DNA of 57,173 nucleotides, from assembly GCA_024224295.1 (NCBI GenBank), contig JAAENN010000339.1:1-57173 (forward strand). Reading direction: 5' to 3'. The notes under the pieces are model-generated. The model saw nothing but the letters and a program-made list of their open reading frames with translations, searched no databases and was not told where the DNA came from. Numbering within the stretch: the stretch's first letter is position 1; each line of letters begins with the position of its first letter. This DNA is from Shimia sp. (GTDB lineage: Bacteria > Pseudomonadota > Alphaproteobacteria > Rhodobacterales > Rhodobacteraceae). This document shows, in pieces, positions 43,911 through 53,410 of this stretch. A program made the translations under genes and the position numbers.

Positions 43911-44822
43911 TTACTGTGATTGCAAACGTCGGGCTTCTTCGCCCGCTAATTGAATTAGATCCTGCATATATGGCTTTTCTAGGTCTGCCGTGCGGGTTGC
44001 GGCGAACAATGCGCGTGTCAGGCCCTGTTCGGTGATTGGGCGCGTGACATAGTCTGAACTGTATTTCACCTCACGCACCACCCAATCGGGCAATACGGAC
44101 ACCCCGCGGTTGGATGCCACCAAAAGCAGGATCACGGCGGTGAGCTCCGCCTGACGAACCGCACCAGGCTCGACTTTGGCGGGGGTAAGCAACTGGGAAA
44201 ACACATCCAGACGCGAGCGTTCCACCGGATAGGTGATCAGGGTTTCGCCACGAAAATCTTCCGCTTCAACAAAATCTTTTTGCGCCAACCTGTGAGAGGA
44301 CCCGGCAACAAAAACCGGCGCATAGTCAAACAAATGGCTGAAGGACACATTGGGTAGGTTTTCAGGGTCCGAACTGACGACAAGGTCCACTTCCTCTTTC
44401 TGAAGCGCAGGCATGGCATCAAAGGCAAGGCCGGGTCGAATGTCGACATCCACATCGGGCCATTTTTTGCGGAACTGTTCCAGCACAGGAAAGAGCCACT
44501 CGAAACAAGCGTGACATTCAATGGCGATGTGCAGGCGGCCGGAGCTACCGTCGCGCAGACCGTTAAATTCTGACTCAAGTTTCTCGACCTCTGGCAAAAC
44601 CTGATGCGCCAAACGCAAAAGACGCATTCCAGCAGCAGAAAGTTTCATCGGCTTAGAGCGACGCACAAAAAGTTCCACCCCGGCCTGCTCTTCCAAGCCT
44701 TTGATTTGATGAGACAAAGCTGACTGCGTGATATTCAGCTGATCGGCAGCACGGGCCAGTCCGCCACATTCATGGATCGCACGTACAGTGCGCAGATGGC
44801 GGAATTCGATGTGCATCTTCAT
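43911..44822 (-). CDS. metR: LysR-family regulator, MetR-like
   Basis: Activator of methionine-pathway genes in response to homocysteine. The chosen start ATG 44822 (MKMHIEF; a second ATG at 44816 is equally possible) gives 303 residues. The helix-turn-helix is RHLRTVRAIHECGGLARAADQLNITQSALSHQIKGLEEQAGVELFVRRS. The effector domain has GRLHIAIECHACFEWLFPVLEQFRKKWPDVDVDIRPG, highly typical of MetR. It is divergent from metF by 91 bp, the classic arrangement. I could not find a clean TGAA-N5-TTCA site in the gap. Confidence 0.92.
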   Translation of the reverse strand: MKMHIEFRHLRTVRAIHECGGLARAADQLNITQSALSHQIKGLEEQAGVELFVRRSKPMKLSAAGMRLLRLAHQVLPEVEKLESEFNGLRDGSSGRLHIAIECHACFEWLFPVLEQFRKKWPDVDVDIRPGLAFDAMPALQKEEVDLVVSSDPENLPNVSFSHLFDYAPVFVAGSSHRLAQKDFVEAEDFRGETLITYPVERSRLDVFSQLLTPAKVEPGAVRQAELTAVILLLVASNRGVSVLPDWVVREVKYSSDYVTRPITEQGLTRALFAATRTADLEKPYMQDLIQLAGEEARRLQSQ

Positions 44823-44913
44823 ATGCGGCTCATGACTTTCTTGAGAATTATGAATTTGCGTAAAGATGCCACGTGTGAGACACGAGGACAACCGCAAGTC
44901 ACAGGATACTGTT

Positions 44914-45780
44914 ATGACCACGCCTCAAGTCTCATTTGAATTCTTCCCGCCACAGAACTTGGAAGCGTCTTTTCGGCTGTGGGACACCGTGCAATCTCTC
45001 GCACCCCTGAATCCCCGTTTTGTTTCGGTAACTTATGGCGCTGGCGGCACCACGCGCGATCTAACCCGTGAAGCGGTGGCCACCCTACACAAATCTTCCG
45101 GTCTGAACGTGGCGGCGCATTTGACCTGTGTGAATGCGTCCAAAGCCGAGACCCTGGAAATTGCGGAAGGTTTTGCGGCGGCTGGCGTGTCTGAGCTGGT
45201 GGCGCTCCGCGGCGACCCTCCCAAGGGCAGCAACGGGTTTGAACCGCATCCAGAGGGATTTGCCAATTCCGTAGAGCTGATCGAAGCGCTGGCGAACCGC
45301 GGCAAGTTCAACATCCGCGTGGGCGCCTATCCTGAGAAGCACCCGGAAGCGGCGGACATGCAGGCCGATGTGGAGTGGCTGAAGCGTAAGATTGACGCCG
45401 GAGCCAATGAGGCGATCACACAGTTCTTCTTTGAGGCCGAGACCTTCCTGCGCTTCCGCGATGCCTGCGCCAAAGCGGGCATTGATGCGCCGATCTTGCC
45501 CGGTGTGCTGCCGATCGAGAACTGGAAAGGCGTGCGCAAATTTGCCGAGCGCTGTGTCACAGCTGTGCCCGCATGGCTGATCGACGCCTTTAAAAAGGCG
45601 GAACGGGACAATCGCGAAGACCTGTTGGCGACTGCTGTATGTACAGAGATGTGCTCTGAGCTGCTGGACGAAGGCGTGGACAGCCTACATTTTTATACGA
45701 TGAACCGCCCCGAGCTGACCCGTGATGTTTGCCACGCACTTGGCGTGACCCCGGCAGTGAAACTGGAAAACGTGGCGTAA
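44914..45780 (+). CDS. metF: 5,10-methylenetetrahydrofolate reductase
   Basis: FAD enzyme reducing 5,10-methylene-THF to 5-methyl-THF for methionine synthesis. ATG 44914 gives 288 residues, the usual length. Motifs: SFEFFPPQ with the catalytic glutamate near residue 8, FVSVTYGAGGTTRD, GVSELVALRGDPP, IRVGAYPEKHPEA, EAITQFFFEAETFLRFRD and a C-terminal HFYTMNRPELTRDVCHALGV. It is divergent from metR. The THF one-carbon unit made by sarcosine oxidase (at 14-20 kb) is its substrate. Confidence 0.96.
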   Translation: MTTPQVSFEFFPPQNLEASFRLWDTVQSLAPLNPRFVSVTYGAGGTTRDLTREAVATLHKSSGLNVAAHLTCVNASKAETLEIAEGFAAAGVSELVALRGDPPKGSNGFEPHPEGFANSVELIEALANRGKFNIRVGAYPEKHPEAADMQADVEWLKRKIDAGANEAITQFFFEAETFLRFRDACAKAGIDAPILPGVLPIENWKGVRKFAERCVTAVPAWLIDAFKKAERDNREDLLATAVCTEMCSELLDEGVDSLHFYTMNRPELTRDVCHALGVTPAVKLENVA

Positions 45781-45817
45781 CGGCGCCCTGCCCCTCTTGA
45801 GGTGCGGAAAAATTTGC

Positions 45818-45850
45818 GGCCTTCTTTGCAATGTCAAAGGAGGCCGTTTT
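45818..45850 (+). terminator. Hairpin after metF that contains the next gene's Shine-Dalgarno
   Basis: GGCCTTCTTTG (45818-45828) pairs with CAAAGGAGGCC (45835-45845) with one G-U, then GTTTT. It looks like the metF terminator. Its 3' arm includes AAGGAGG, the ribosome-binding site of the thioesterase gene that begins at 45852. Confidence 0.6.
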
Positions 45851-45851
45851 C

Positions 45852-46346
45852 ATGACCCCACATCACTACGCCACATCTGTTGAGCAACTGGCCTCGATGG
45901 ACGCCATCCTGTCGATGAGCGGGCTGGCGTTTATGCGTGCGATCATTAATGGCGAACTGGCGGGACCGCCCATCGGGGAAACGCTTGGGTTCAAACCGAT
46001 TGTGGCGGACGAAGGCACCGTGACTTTTGAAGGCACGCCGGAATTTGCCACCATGAACCCGATTGGCACAGTGCATGGCGGTTGGTACGGCACCATACTG
46101 GACAGCTGTATGGCCTGCGCGGTGCAGACGATGCTGCAACCTGGGCAGATTTACACAACGCTGGAATATAAGATCAACATCCTGCGCCCGATTCCCGTCG
46201 GCATGACTGTGCACGCCGTGGGCAAAGTGCAGCATGTTGGGCGCTCCACGGGGATTTCCGTTGGGGAGGTACGCGGGGTTAAGGACGGCAAGCTTTATGC
46301 GACCGGATCCACCACCTGCATCGTGATGCAAGGCCCAAAGCGGTAG
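45852..46346 (+). CDS. Hotdog-fold thioesterase, PaaI-like
   Basis: A 164-residue acyl-CoA thioesterase-type protein. ATG 45852 is used because AAGGAGG lies eight bases upstream. The hotdog motif is [30 protein letters not shown] (HGG with the catalytic region), followed by [17 protein letters not shown] and [30 protein letters not shown]. The substrate is unknown. The ribosome-binding site lies within a stable hairpin, so expression may be low or structure-controlled. Confidence 0.9.
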   Translation: MTPHHYATSVEQLASMDAILSMSGLAFMRAIINGELAGPPIGETLGFKPIVADEGTVTFEGTPEFATMNPIGTVHGGWYGTILDSCMACAVQTMLQPGQIYTTLEYKINILRPIPVGMTVHAVGKVQHVGRSTGISVGEVRGVKDGKLYATGSTTCIVMQGPKR

Positions 46347-46414
46347 CACGGGAGGGCTCTGCCCTCGGCGCAGCAAAGCTGCCCCTTCACCCGAGATATT
46401 TAAGGACCGTGAAT
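46347..46414 (+). repeat. Intergenic hairpin repeat, family II, copy 3
   Basis: Stem GAGGGC/GCCCTC (46352-46366), then TTCACCCGAGATATTT and AAGGACCGTGAA. It starts directly at the thioesterase stop and runs towards dtd. Confidence 0.65.
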
Positions 46415-46471
46415 GCGGGGTTGCACCGGCTGCAGGCCTGTCGCAGGGTCGCGCAAAACGTGGAGGGTGAC

Positions 46472-46906
46472 ATGCGGGCTTTGTTGCAACGGGTAAGTGA
46501 AGCGCAAGTGCGCGTGGATGGCGCAGTGATTGGCCAATGTGGGCCGGGATTGATGGTGCTGGTCTGCGCGATGCAGGGCGACACCGAAGTGCAGGTGGAA
46601 AAGCTCGCCGCCAAAGTGGCGAAGTGCCGGATATTTCAAGATGAAACCGGCAAGATGAACAAGTCTGTGGCGGATATTGGCGGCAGCGCGTTGGTGATCA
46701 GCCAGTTTACCTTGGCGGCGGACACCCGCAGCGGCAACCGACCGGGATTTTCCACCGCTGCTGCGCCGGATGCCGGAAAACAACTTTATGAGTTGTTTGC
46801 CCAAAAGCTTGGCGAGGTTGTGCCGGTACAGACAGGAGAGTTTGGTGCGGACATGAAGGTCTCGCTGACCAATGACGGGCCGGTCACAATCTGGATGGAG
46901 GTCTGA
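46472..46906 (+). CDS. dtd: D-aminoacyl-tRNA deacylase
   Basis: Removes D-amino acids mischarged on tRNA. ATG 46472 with GGAGG upstream gives 144 residues, the normal length. Diagnostic elements: [69 protein letters not shown] (the SQFTLAAD and RPGFS motifs of the active site) and [25 protein letters not shown]. It stands between repeat copy 3 and the phnA-type gene. Identification is secure. Confidence 0.96.
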   Translation: MRALLQRVSEAQVRVDGAVIGQCGPGLMVLVCAMQGDTEVQVEKLAAKVAKCRIFQDETGKMNKSVADIGGSALVISQFTLAADTRSGNRPGFSTAAAPDAGKQLYELFAQKLGEVVPVQTGEFGADMKVSLTNDGPVTIWMEV

Positions 46907-46918
46907 GGTCGGCCAGCC

Positions 46919-47443
46919 TCAACTCTTTTTCACAAACTTTGTCAGGATCACAATCCGCTGGCTTTCCACCCGACCTTCAATGTGTTCCGGGTTGTCCGTC
47001 ACCAGTGAGATGTTGCGCACCGAGGTGCCCCGTTTGGCGGTGAAGCCTGCGCCTTTCACAGGCAGGTCCTTGATCAGCACCACGGTGTCACCTGATGTGA
47101 GCACCGCGCCGTTGCTGTCGCGATGAGCAATGGTATCCTCCGCGTCCGAAAGACCTGCTTCAGCCCAGCCCTGCACCTCCGGTTCCAGATAGGCCATGTC
47201 GAGCAAGTCACGCGCCCAAGGGGCCTCTGGTAGCGCTTTGAGCAGGCGCCACGCCAAGACCTGCACAGCAGGCTCCGTGCTCCAAATCGCCTCATGCAGG
47301 AATTGCCAATGTGGTCCGTCCTGCGGACCGTCAGCGACGCCCGCGGCACATGTGGCGCACAGATCAACAGAGACATCCTGCGGCACAACAGCCACGGGAG
47401 ACACAGCGCCAATAGCGCCGCAAAGAGCACAGGAGGTGGACAT
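46919..47443 (-). CDS. phnA: PhnA-like zinc-ribbon protein
   Basis: A 174-residue protein. ATG 47443 with GGAG eight bases before it. The N-terminus has the zinc ribbon CALCG...CATC (Cys5, Cys8, Cys29, Cys32), then a helical middle. The C-terminal PhnA domain follows: DSNGAVLTSGDTVVLIKDLPVKGAGFTAKRGTSVRNISLVTDNPEHIEGRVESQRIVILTKFVKK. Despite its name it is not shown to act on phosphonates in general. It follows glpK by 20 bases on the same strand, an unexplained but possible operon link. Confidence 0.92.
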   Translation of the reverse strand: MSTSCALCGAIGAVSPVAVVPQDVSVDLCATCAAGVADGPQDGPHWQFLHEAIWSTEPAVQVLAWRLLKALPEAPWARDLLDMAYLEPEVQGWAEAGLSDAEDTIAHRDSNGAVLTSGDTVVLIKDLPVKGAGFTAKRGTSVRNISLVTDNPEHIEGRVESQRIVILTKFVKKS

Positions 47444-47463
47444 AGAGCGCTCCAGCTTGTGGG

Positions 47464-48954
47464 TTACTCGGTCATCGCCAGCATGGCGTTGATGGCCTTT
47501 TGCCAGCCCGCATAACGCCCTTCGCGCCAACTGTCATCCCGCTTTGGCGTGAACTGGCTCTGTTTCTCCCAAGTGGCGGCAAAGCCTGCCATGTCCGGAT
47601 AGGCCCCGATCTGCATGCCCGCGAGCCAAGCAGCCCCTTTGGCGGTGCTTTCCGCCACCACGGGCCGATCCACCGGCGCGCCGAGAATGTCAGACAGGAA
47701 CTGCATCGCCCAATCTGAGGCAATCATCCCGCCATCCACGCGCAACACCGTGTCGCCGGAGAAGTCAAAATCCGCCTGCATGGCTTCGAGCAGATCGCGA
47801 GTTTGAAACCCTACGCTTTCCAGCGCTGCACGGGAGAACTCTTTAGGGCCGGAGCCTCGGGTCAAACCAAAGACCGCGCCGCGCGCCTCCGGATTCCAAT
47901 AAGGCGCGCCGAGACCCACAAAGGCAGGCACCAGGATCAGTTCCTGACCAGCGTCAGCAGCATCCGCCAAGGCCGCCGTTTCAGAGGCGTCGTTGATGAT
48001 GCCAAGCCCGTCGCGCAGCCATTGCACCACCGCACCCGCGATGAAGATCGCGCCTTCAAGCGCATAGGTCGGCTTGCCATCCAGTTGATAGGCGATGGTG
48101 GTCAGCAGGCGGTTTTGCGAGGTGACCGGCGTGTCACCAGTGTTCAGAAGCGCAAAACAGCCCGTGCCATAAGTAGACTTCAGCATCCCGGCTTGAAAAC
48201 AGGCCTGCCCAATGGTGGCGGCCTGCTGATCCCCAGCCACACCGCGAATGGGGATCGCTGCGCCAAACAGATCCGCATCAGTTTCGCCAAAGTCTGCGGC
48301 ACAGTCTTTGACCTCCGGCAGCATCGACATGGGAATGCCCAGAAGCCCGCAAATGTCTTCGCTCCACGCACCATTGTGGATGTCGTAAATCAACGTGCGC
48401 GCCGCGTTGGTGGCGTCGGTGGCATGCACCTTGCCGCCGGTCAGCTTCCAGATCAGATAACAATCCACGGTGCCAAACAGCAGCTCACCCGCCTCTGCCG
48501 CCGCGCGGGCGCCTTCGACGGTGTCCAAAATCCACTTGATCTTGGTGCCGGAAAAATAGGGATCCAGCAGTAGGCCAGTGGTGGCCTGAACCATCTTCGC
48601 ATGGCCGCCCGCCTTTAGCTCCTCGCAGATCGCAGCGGTGCGGCGGTCTTGCCAGACAATGGCGTTGTATACCGGCTCGCCTGTCATCTTGTTCCAGACC
48701 AGAGTGGTCTCGCGCTGGTTGGCGATGCCAATGGCGTCAATGTCTTTGGCAGAGAGCTTGGCCCGCGCCAAAGCACCGGAGCAGGTTTCCACCGTGGTGA
48801 CCCAGATATCTGCCGGATCATGCTCCACCCAGCCCGATTGCGGGAAGTGTTGCTCAAACTCTAGCTGGGCGCTGGCAATGGGGCGGATATCTCCGTCAAA
48901 TACAATCGCGCGGCTGGATGTGGTGCCCTGATCAATGGCGAGAATATGGGTCAT
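47464..48954 (-). CDS. glpK: Glycerol kinase
   Basis: Phosphorylates glycerol to glycerol 3-phosphate. The 496-residue FGGY kinase starts [17 protein letters not shown] with the phosphate loop. It carries the substrate-binding [30 protein letters not shown], and [61 protein letters not shown] as in all GlpK. No glpF or glpD is adjacent, so uptake and the next oxidation step are encoded elsewhere. Complete and normal. Confidence 0.97.
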   Translation of the reverse strand: MTHILAIDQGTTSSRAIVFDGDIRPIASAQLEFEQHFPQSGWVEHDPADIWVTTVETCSGALARAKLSAKDIDAIGIANQRETTLVWNKMTGEPVYNAIVWQDRRTAAICEELKAGGHAKMVQATTGLLLDPYFSGTKIKWILDTVEGARAAAEAGELLFGTVDCYLIWKLTGGKVHATDATNAARTLIYDIHNGAWSEDICGLLGIPMSMLPEVKDCAADFGETDADLFGAAIPIRGVAGDQQAATIGQACFQAGMLKSTYGTGCFALLNTGDTPVTSQNRLLTTIAYQLDGKPTYALEGAIFIAGAVVQWLRDGLGIINDASETAALADAADAGQELILVPAFVGLGAPYWNPEARGAVFGLTRGSGPKEFSRAALESVGFQTRDLLEAMQADFDFSGDTVLRVDGGMIASDWAMQFLSDILGAPVDRPVVAESTAKGAAWLAGMQIGAYPDMAGFAATWEKQSQFTPKRDDSWREGRYAGWQKAINAMLAMTE

Positions 48955-49062
48955 CGGTCCCCTCCCTGAACTCTGTTGCTGGCACAGTAGGCGTGCAAAA
49001 CTGTTACCGCAATCAGGAAGGGCGCAGCTTTACGCCGCGCCCTACTATTTTTTTCGTAGATA

Positions 49063-49136
49063 TCCTTCACGGTCCCCAAATATCCCGGGGGTGAAGGCAC
49101 CGCATCGCGGTGACGAGGGGGCTGGCCCCCTCCCCT
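49063..49136 (-). repeat. Intergenic hairpin repeat, family II, copy 4
   Basis: Read on the minus strand: stem GAGGGGGC/GCCCCCTC (49115-49132), then CCTTCACCCCCGGGATATTT and GGGGACCGTGAAGG. The AAGGACCGTGAA-type tail matches copy 3 almost exactly. It lies between glpK and the acyl-CoA synthetase gene. Confidence 0.65.
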
Positions 49137-49146
49137 CTGCACCGGA

Positions 49147-51045
49147 TCAGGCCGCCGATTCGTCGCTTGCCCATTCCCATGGGCGGACAAAATCGCCAAG
49201 CACCCTACCGACTTCTTCGTCAGAAGCATCACCAGATTTCTTAACTTGCGCGACCAGACCACGCTTCTTGTCATCCAGCACAAAATCGACCCGCGCTGGC
49301 ACGCCTTCTTTCTCAAGCGCCGCATTGTAGATGCGGGTTATCGCCGCTTTGCGCAGGTCCGGCTTGAAGATTTTACCCACGGCGGTTTTGGGCAGTTCCG
49401 GCATGATCTCCACGTATTTTGGATGCGCGGCGCGTTCATGCACGTGCACCTTGGCGTGGCTCATCAAATCCTCAACTGTCGCGGTCGCACCGTCCACCAA
49501 TTCAACATAGACACAAGGTACTTCGCCTGAGTGGCTGTCTGGCTGACCGATGGCACCGGCAAAAGCCACATCGTGATGTGCCAGCAGGGCCTCTTCGATT
49601 TCGGCAGGGTCGATGTTGTGACCACCACGGATGATCAGGTCTTTAGCCCGACCGGTAATCCAGAGATATCCGTCTTCGTCCAGGCGCCCGAGATCGCCGG
49701 TGCGCAGATGCGTGCCGTAGTGGAACAGATCAACGTTTTTATCCGCTTCGGTGTAGGTGTTGCCCGCGTAAACGCCCGGGTTGGACACACAGATTTCGCC
49801 CACTTCGTCCGCGGCGCATTCCACCGGACCGTCAGGCGTGTTTTTAATGATGCGCACATCAGTGTAGGGGAACGGCAGGCCAACGGAACCAACTTTCTTG
49901 GCACCGGATGGCGGGTTGCAAGACACAAGACAGGTCGCCTCTGTCAGACCGTAGCCTTCGACAATGTCGACACCACAGGTGCTTTCAAAGCGTTTGAACA
50001 GCTCCATCGGCATGGGCGCGGAACCGGAGAAGGCGGTTTTCACGGAAGAAATATCCGCATCCACCGGACGCTGCATCAGCGCAGAGACTGCGGTTGGAAC
50101 AGTGATGATGAAGGAGATTTTCCAGCGTTCGATCAGCTTCCAGAAGTTGTCAAACACGCCATCACCGCGATACCCCGCCGGTGTCGGGAAGACCACATGT
50201 GCGCCGGATTTGATCGCGGCTTGCATAATAACGTGCACCGCAAACACGTGGAACAGCGGCAGCGGGCACATAATATTGTCTTCTTCGGTAAAGAGTAGAC
50301 GATCGCCGAGCCAGCCGTTGTAGATCATGCCCGAATACAGATGCTGCGCCACCTTCGGCATGCCTGTCGTACCGCCGGTGTGGAAATACGCGCCCACGCG
50401 GTCACCCCCGCTGTCGGCAAATTGCAACGTGGTTGGGTATTTCGCCAGCTCTTTGTTGAAGTCTTTGAAATCCGCGTGCTGCGGGCCTGTGACTTTGGGC
50501 CGGATAAGCGGCACAATCCAGGACTTTGGCGGGGTCAGGTATTTGACCAGATCAATTTCCAGAACCGTGTGCACATGCGGGGCATGGCGCACGGCCTCAG
50601 CCACCTTTTGGGCCACGTCGGTTTTTGGGAAGCCTTTAAGGGTCACCACCACTTTTGCGTCGGTTTCGCGCAGGATGGCAGAGATCTGCTCCGGCTCCAG
50701 AAGCGGGTTGATCGGATTCACAATGCCCGCAACCATACCACCAAGCAGCGCATACATGGTCTCGTTACAGTTCGGCAGCACAAAGGCCACAGTGTCTTTT
50801 TCACCTACGCCAAGATCGCGGAACATGTTGGCCGCTTGGGTGGTCTTGGCGTGCAACTCGGACCAAGTGACAGTTTCGGCTTTGTCTTTGGGGCCGGAGA
50901 AAATCTGATAGCTGACCGCCGGACGGTTTGGAAACTTGTCCTTGGTGTTGGTCAACATCTCATAGACCGTGGTCGGGTTGTCCCGCTGATCCCACGGTTT
51001 TTCATTCTCGATGGCTTTCAGGTCTGCCAAAGATTCAAAGCTCAT
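49147..51045 (-). CDS. AMP-dependent acyl-CoA synthetase
   Basis: Activates a carboxylic acid to its CoA ester via an acyl-adenylate. The 632-residue enzyme has the AMP loop YFHTGGTTGMPKVAQHLYS near residue 217, EGYGLTEATCLVS near 366, and the hinge region GYLWITGRAKDLIIRGGHNIDPAEIEEALLAHHDV. The catalytic lysine lies in TAVGKIFKPDLRK. The N-terminus is an ordinary ligase fold. The substrate (medium or long-chain, or aromatic) cannot be assigned. A purine-rich GGGGGGAG precedes the start. Confidence 0.93.
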   Translation of the reverse strand: MSFESLADLKAIENEKPWDQRDNPTTVYEMLTNTKDKFPNRPAVSYQIFSGPKDKAETVTWSELHAKTTQAANMFRDLGVGEKDTVAFVLPNCNETMYALLGGMVAGIVNPINPLLEPEQISAILRETDAKVVVTLKGFPKTDVAQKVAEAVRHAPHVHTVLEIDLVKYLTPPKSWIVPLIRPKVTGPQHADFKDFNKELAKYPTTLQFADSGGDRVGAYFHTGGTTGMPKVAQHLYSGMIYNGWLGDRLLFTEEDNIMCPLPLFHVFAVHVIMQAAIKSGAHVVFPTPAGYRGDGVFDNFWKLIERWKISFIITVPTAVSALMQRPVDADISSVKTAFSGSAPMPMELFKRFESTCGVDIVEGYGLTEATCLVSCNPPSGAKKVGSVGLPFPYTDVRIIKNTPDGPVECAADEVGEICVSNPGVYAGNTYTEADKNVDLFHYGTHLRTGDLGRLDEDGYLWITGRAKDLIIRGGHNIDPAEIEEALLAHHDVAFAGAIGQPDSHSGEVPCVYVELVDGATATVEDLMSHAKVHVHERAAHPKYVEIMPELPKTAVGKIFKPDLRKAAITRIYNAALEKEGVPARVDFVLDDKKRGLVAQVKKSGDASDEEVGRVLGDFVRPWEWASDESAA

Positions 51046-51285
51046 AGTCTATTCTCCCCCCTTGGGATGATTGCCCCAATCCGCCAGACCTCCGCCAGTC
51101 TGACCCACGTTGGATGCGTTCCGTCAAGATGATCCCAAAAACACCTTGCGCCCTGTTCAAAGCCAGCCGAACCTAAGGTCAAGCTGGCCTGAAACGTTAC
51201 GTCAGATTAACCGGAAAAGGGATGCAGTCCACCTCTAATTCAGCCAGCGGAAGCGTGGACCATTCAGCCGCGAGCCCTCTCTGAT

Positions 51286-53079
51286 TTAGGCAGCGCCAGC
51301 GGTGAACTGAAGACGGGCCAGTTTGGCATAGAGCCCGCCTTCGGCCACCAATTCATCATGGCGGCCTTGAGCCACGATGCGACCCTCATCCATCACGATG
51401 ATACGGTCGGCTTTTTTAACTGTGGCCAATCGGTGGGCGACAATGATGGTGGTGCGGCTCTCAGCCAGTTCATCCACCGCCGCCTGCACCAAGCGCTCAC
51501 TTTCCGCATCCAAGGCCGACGTGGCCTCATCCAAGAGCAGCACCGGCGCGTCGCGTAGAATAGCACGGGCGATGGCAATGCGTTGTTTCTGACCACCCGA
51601 CAGCATCACACCGCGTTCACCCAGCGGGCTGTCATAGCCTTCTGGCAGCGCTGTGATAAACTCATGCGCCGCAGCAGCGTTCGCAGCTGCTTCGACTTCA
51701 GCGTCCGTTGCATCCAAGCGGCCAAAGCGGATGTTTTCCCGCGCGCTGTCAGCAAAGATCACCGGGTCTTGCGGCACCAGCGCCATATGCTGGCGAAAGT
51801 CGTCCCGTTGCATGTCTTGCAGCGCCACACCGTCAAGCTTCACCTGCCCGTTAGCCGGGTCATAAAAGCGCTGGATCATCTGTATGATGGTGGTTTTACC
51901 GGCGCCGGACGGACCAACAAGGGCAACGGTTTCACCGGGTTGAATGGTCAGGTTCACCGCATCCAAAGCAGAAACATTTGGCCGCGACGGGTATTGGAAA
52001 GACACGTCGTCAAACCGGATTTCACCTTTGACCGGCGCAGGCAAAACTTTCGGGTTGGTCGGATCGATGACACTGTCTTCAGTATAGAGTAACTCCACCA
52101 GACGTTCCGTGGCGCCAGCGGCGCGTTGCAGCTCACTCCAGATCTCAGACAAGGCACCGACTGCCCCTGCCACCATCACGGAATAAATCACAAACTGCAC
52201 GAGAACGCCCACGCTCATACCTCCGGCGCGCACGTCGCGTGCGCCCATCCAGAGCACAACCACCACGCCGGTGAAGATCAGGAAAATCACAATCATCGTG
52301 AGCAATGCACGGGTGTTGATCCGGCGCATGGCTGCGGTCAATGACAGGTCTGTGACGCGGTCAAAGTTGGTCCGGGTTTGGATCTCATGGGTAAAGGCTT
52401 GCACGGTTTGAACCGACAACAGCGCCTCAGAGGCATTGCCGGAGCTTTCCGCAATCCAATCCTGGTTTTCACGGCTGAGTTTGCGCAGACGGCGCCCCAG
52501 CACCATGATAGGCACAATCACCATCGGCACCACCAACAACACCATCAAGGTGAGTTTTGTGGAGGTGAACAACATCAGCACCAGACCACCAAGAAACAGC
52601 AACACATTGCGTAGAGCGATTGAGATGGACGAGCCAATCACAGACTGGATCACGGTGGTATCCGTGGTGATGCGGCTCAGAACTTCGCCGGTCATTACGT
52701 TCTCAAAGAACGCCGGGCTCATGTTGATGACACGGGCAAACACCGCTTTACGGATATCTGTGACCACCAGTTCACCAAGACGTGTCACCAGCAGGTAACG
52801 CAGCGCCGTGCCTACGGCGAGCATTGCAGCAATGGCCAGCGCGGCGAGAAAATACTTGTCCAGAAGCGCGTCGCTTTCAGTGCCAAAATTATCCACTACT
52901 CGGCGCACAGCCACAGGCAACATCAGCGACACAGAGGCAGTAAGTGTTAACGCACAAAGTGCCAAAAACACCAGAAAACGGTAAGGAGCCAAAAACGGGC
53001 GCAGACCACGCAGGGCACCAATGTTTTTGCTTTTTTCACGGTCTTGTTCTGTGTTCGCGTGCTGCGGCTGTCTTGCCAT
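51286..53079 (-). CDS. ABC transporter, fused membrane and ATPase domains (MsbA-like)
   Basis: A 597-residue half-transporter: six membrane helices (residues about 30-310; RFLVFLALCALTLTASVSLML, FLAALAIAAMLAVGTALRYLLV, LLFLGGLVLMLFTS, TMIVIFLIFTGVVVVLWM) and an ATPase with Walker A GPSGAGKTT, signature LSGGQKQR, Walker B VLLLDEATSALD and H-loop IVAHRL. It should work as a homodimer exporter. Family wording is closest to lipid/multidrug exporters of the ABCB type. Substrate unknown. tRNA-Gly and a region without genes separate it from the citrate-synthase-like gene. Confidence 0.94.
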   Translation of the reverse strand: MARQPQHANTEQDREKSKNIGALRGLRPFLAPYRFLVFLALCALTLTASVSLMLPVAVRRVVDNFGTESDALLDKYFLAALAIAAMLAVGTALRYLLVTRLGELVVTDIRKAVFARVINMSPAFFENVMTGEVLSRITTDTTVIQSVIGSSISIALRNVLLFLGGLVLMLFTSTKLTLMVLLVVPMVIVPIMVLGRRLRKLSRENQDWIAESSGNASEALLSVQTVQAFTHEIQTRTNFDRVTDLSLTAAMRRINTRALLTMIVIFLIFTGVVVVLWMGARDVRAGGMSVGVLVQFVIYSVMVAGAVGALSEIWSELQRAAGATERLVELLYTEDSVIDPTNPKVLPAPVKGEIRFDDVSFQYPSRPNVSALDAVNLTIQPGETVALVGPSGAGKTTIIQMIQRFYDPANGQVKLDGVALQDMQRDDFRQHMALVPQDPVIFADSARENIRFGRLDATDAEVEAAANAAAAHEFITALPEGYDSPLGERGVMLSGGQKQRIAIARAILRDAPVLLLDEATSALDAESERLVQAAVDELAESRTTIIVAHRLATVKKADRIIVMDEGRIVAQGRHDELVAEGGLYAKLARLQFTAGAA

Positions 53080-53225
53080 CTTTGGGTCCTTGGCTTTGGT
53101 CTGAGCCGTTAGTGAACGCAGCGCGCGAGCGGGTCAAGTCATGAGATAGGCATTATACCCTTGCAGACCTGCGGCATGGAATAGCAGGTCTCGCGAGACT
53201 ATTGAATTGACAGGAAGTTTGACCT

Positions 53226-53299
53226 TGGAGCGGGTAGCGGGAATCGAACCCGCACCTTAAGCTTGGAAGGCTCTTATGATACCATTTCACCATACCCGC
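53226..53299 (-). tRNA. tRNA-Gly (anticodon TCC)
   Basis: The minus strand begins GCGGGTATGGTGAAATGG, has the anticodon loop CTTCCAA (TCC), the T arm GGGTTCGATTCCC and ends TACCCGC plus discriminator and encoded CCA. The cloverleaf is complete. Confidence 0.95.
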
Positions 53300-53410
53300 C
53301 CGAGGTCCGCCTGATGTATTTCAGCCTCTCAGGGAGGTCAAGTGGGTTCAAGGCGTTTCCCGCAACTTACGCGATTTTTGTTGACGGGCCGGAGGTTGGC
53401 CCAGCCGATT

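Noticed and set aside
43850-44035. Plus-strand frame between the Hint and metR genes
   Set aside because: Mostly overlaps the 3' end of metR; short, no ribosome-binding site.
44823-44913. MetR box (TGAA-N5-TTCA) between metR and metF
   Set aside because: I could find only imperfect half sites, so I did not annotate one, although the arrangement predicts it.
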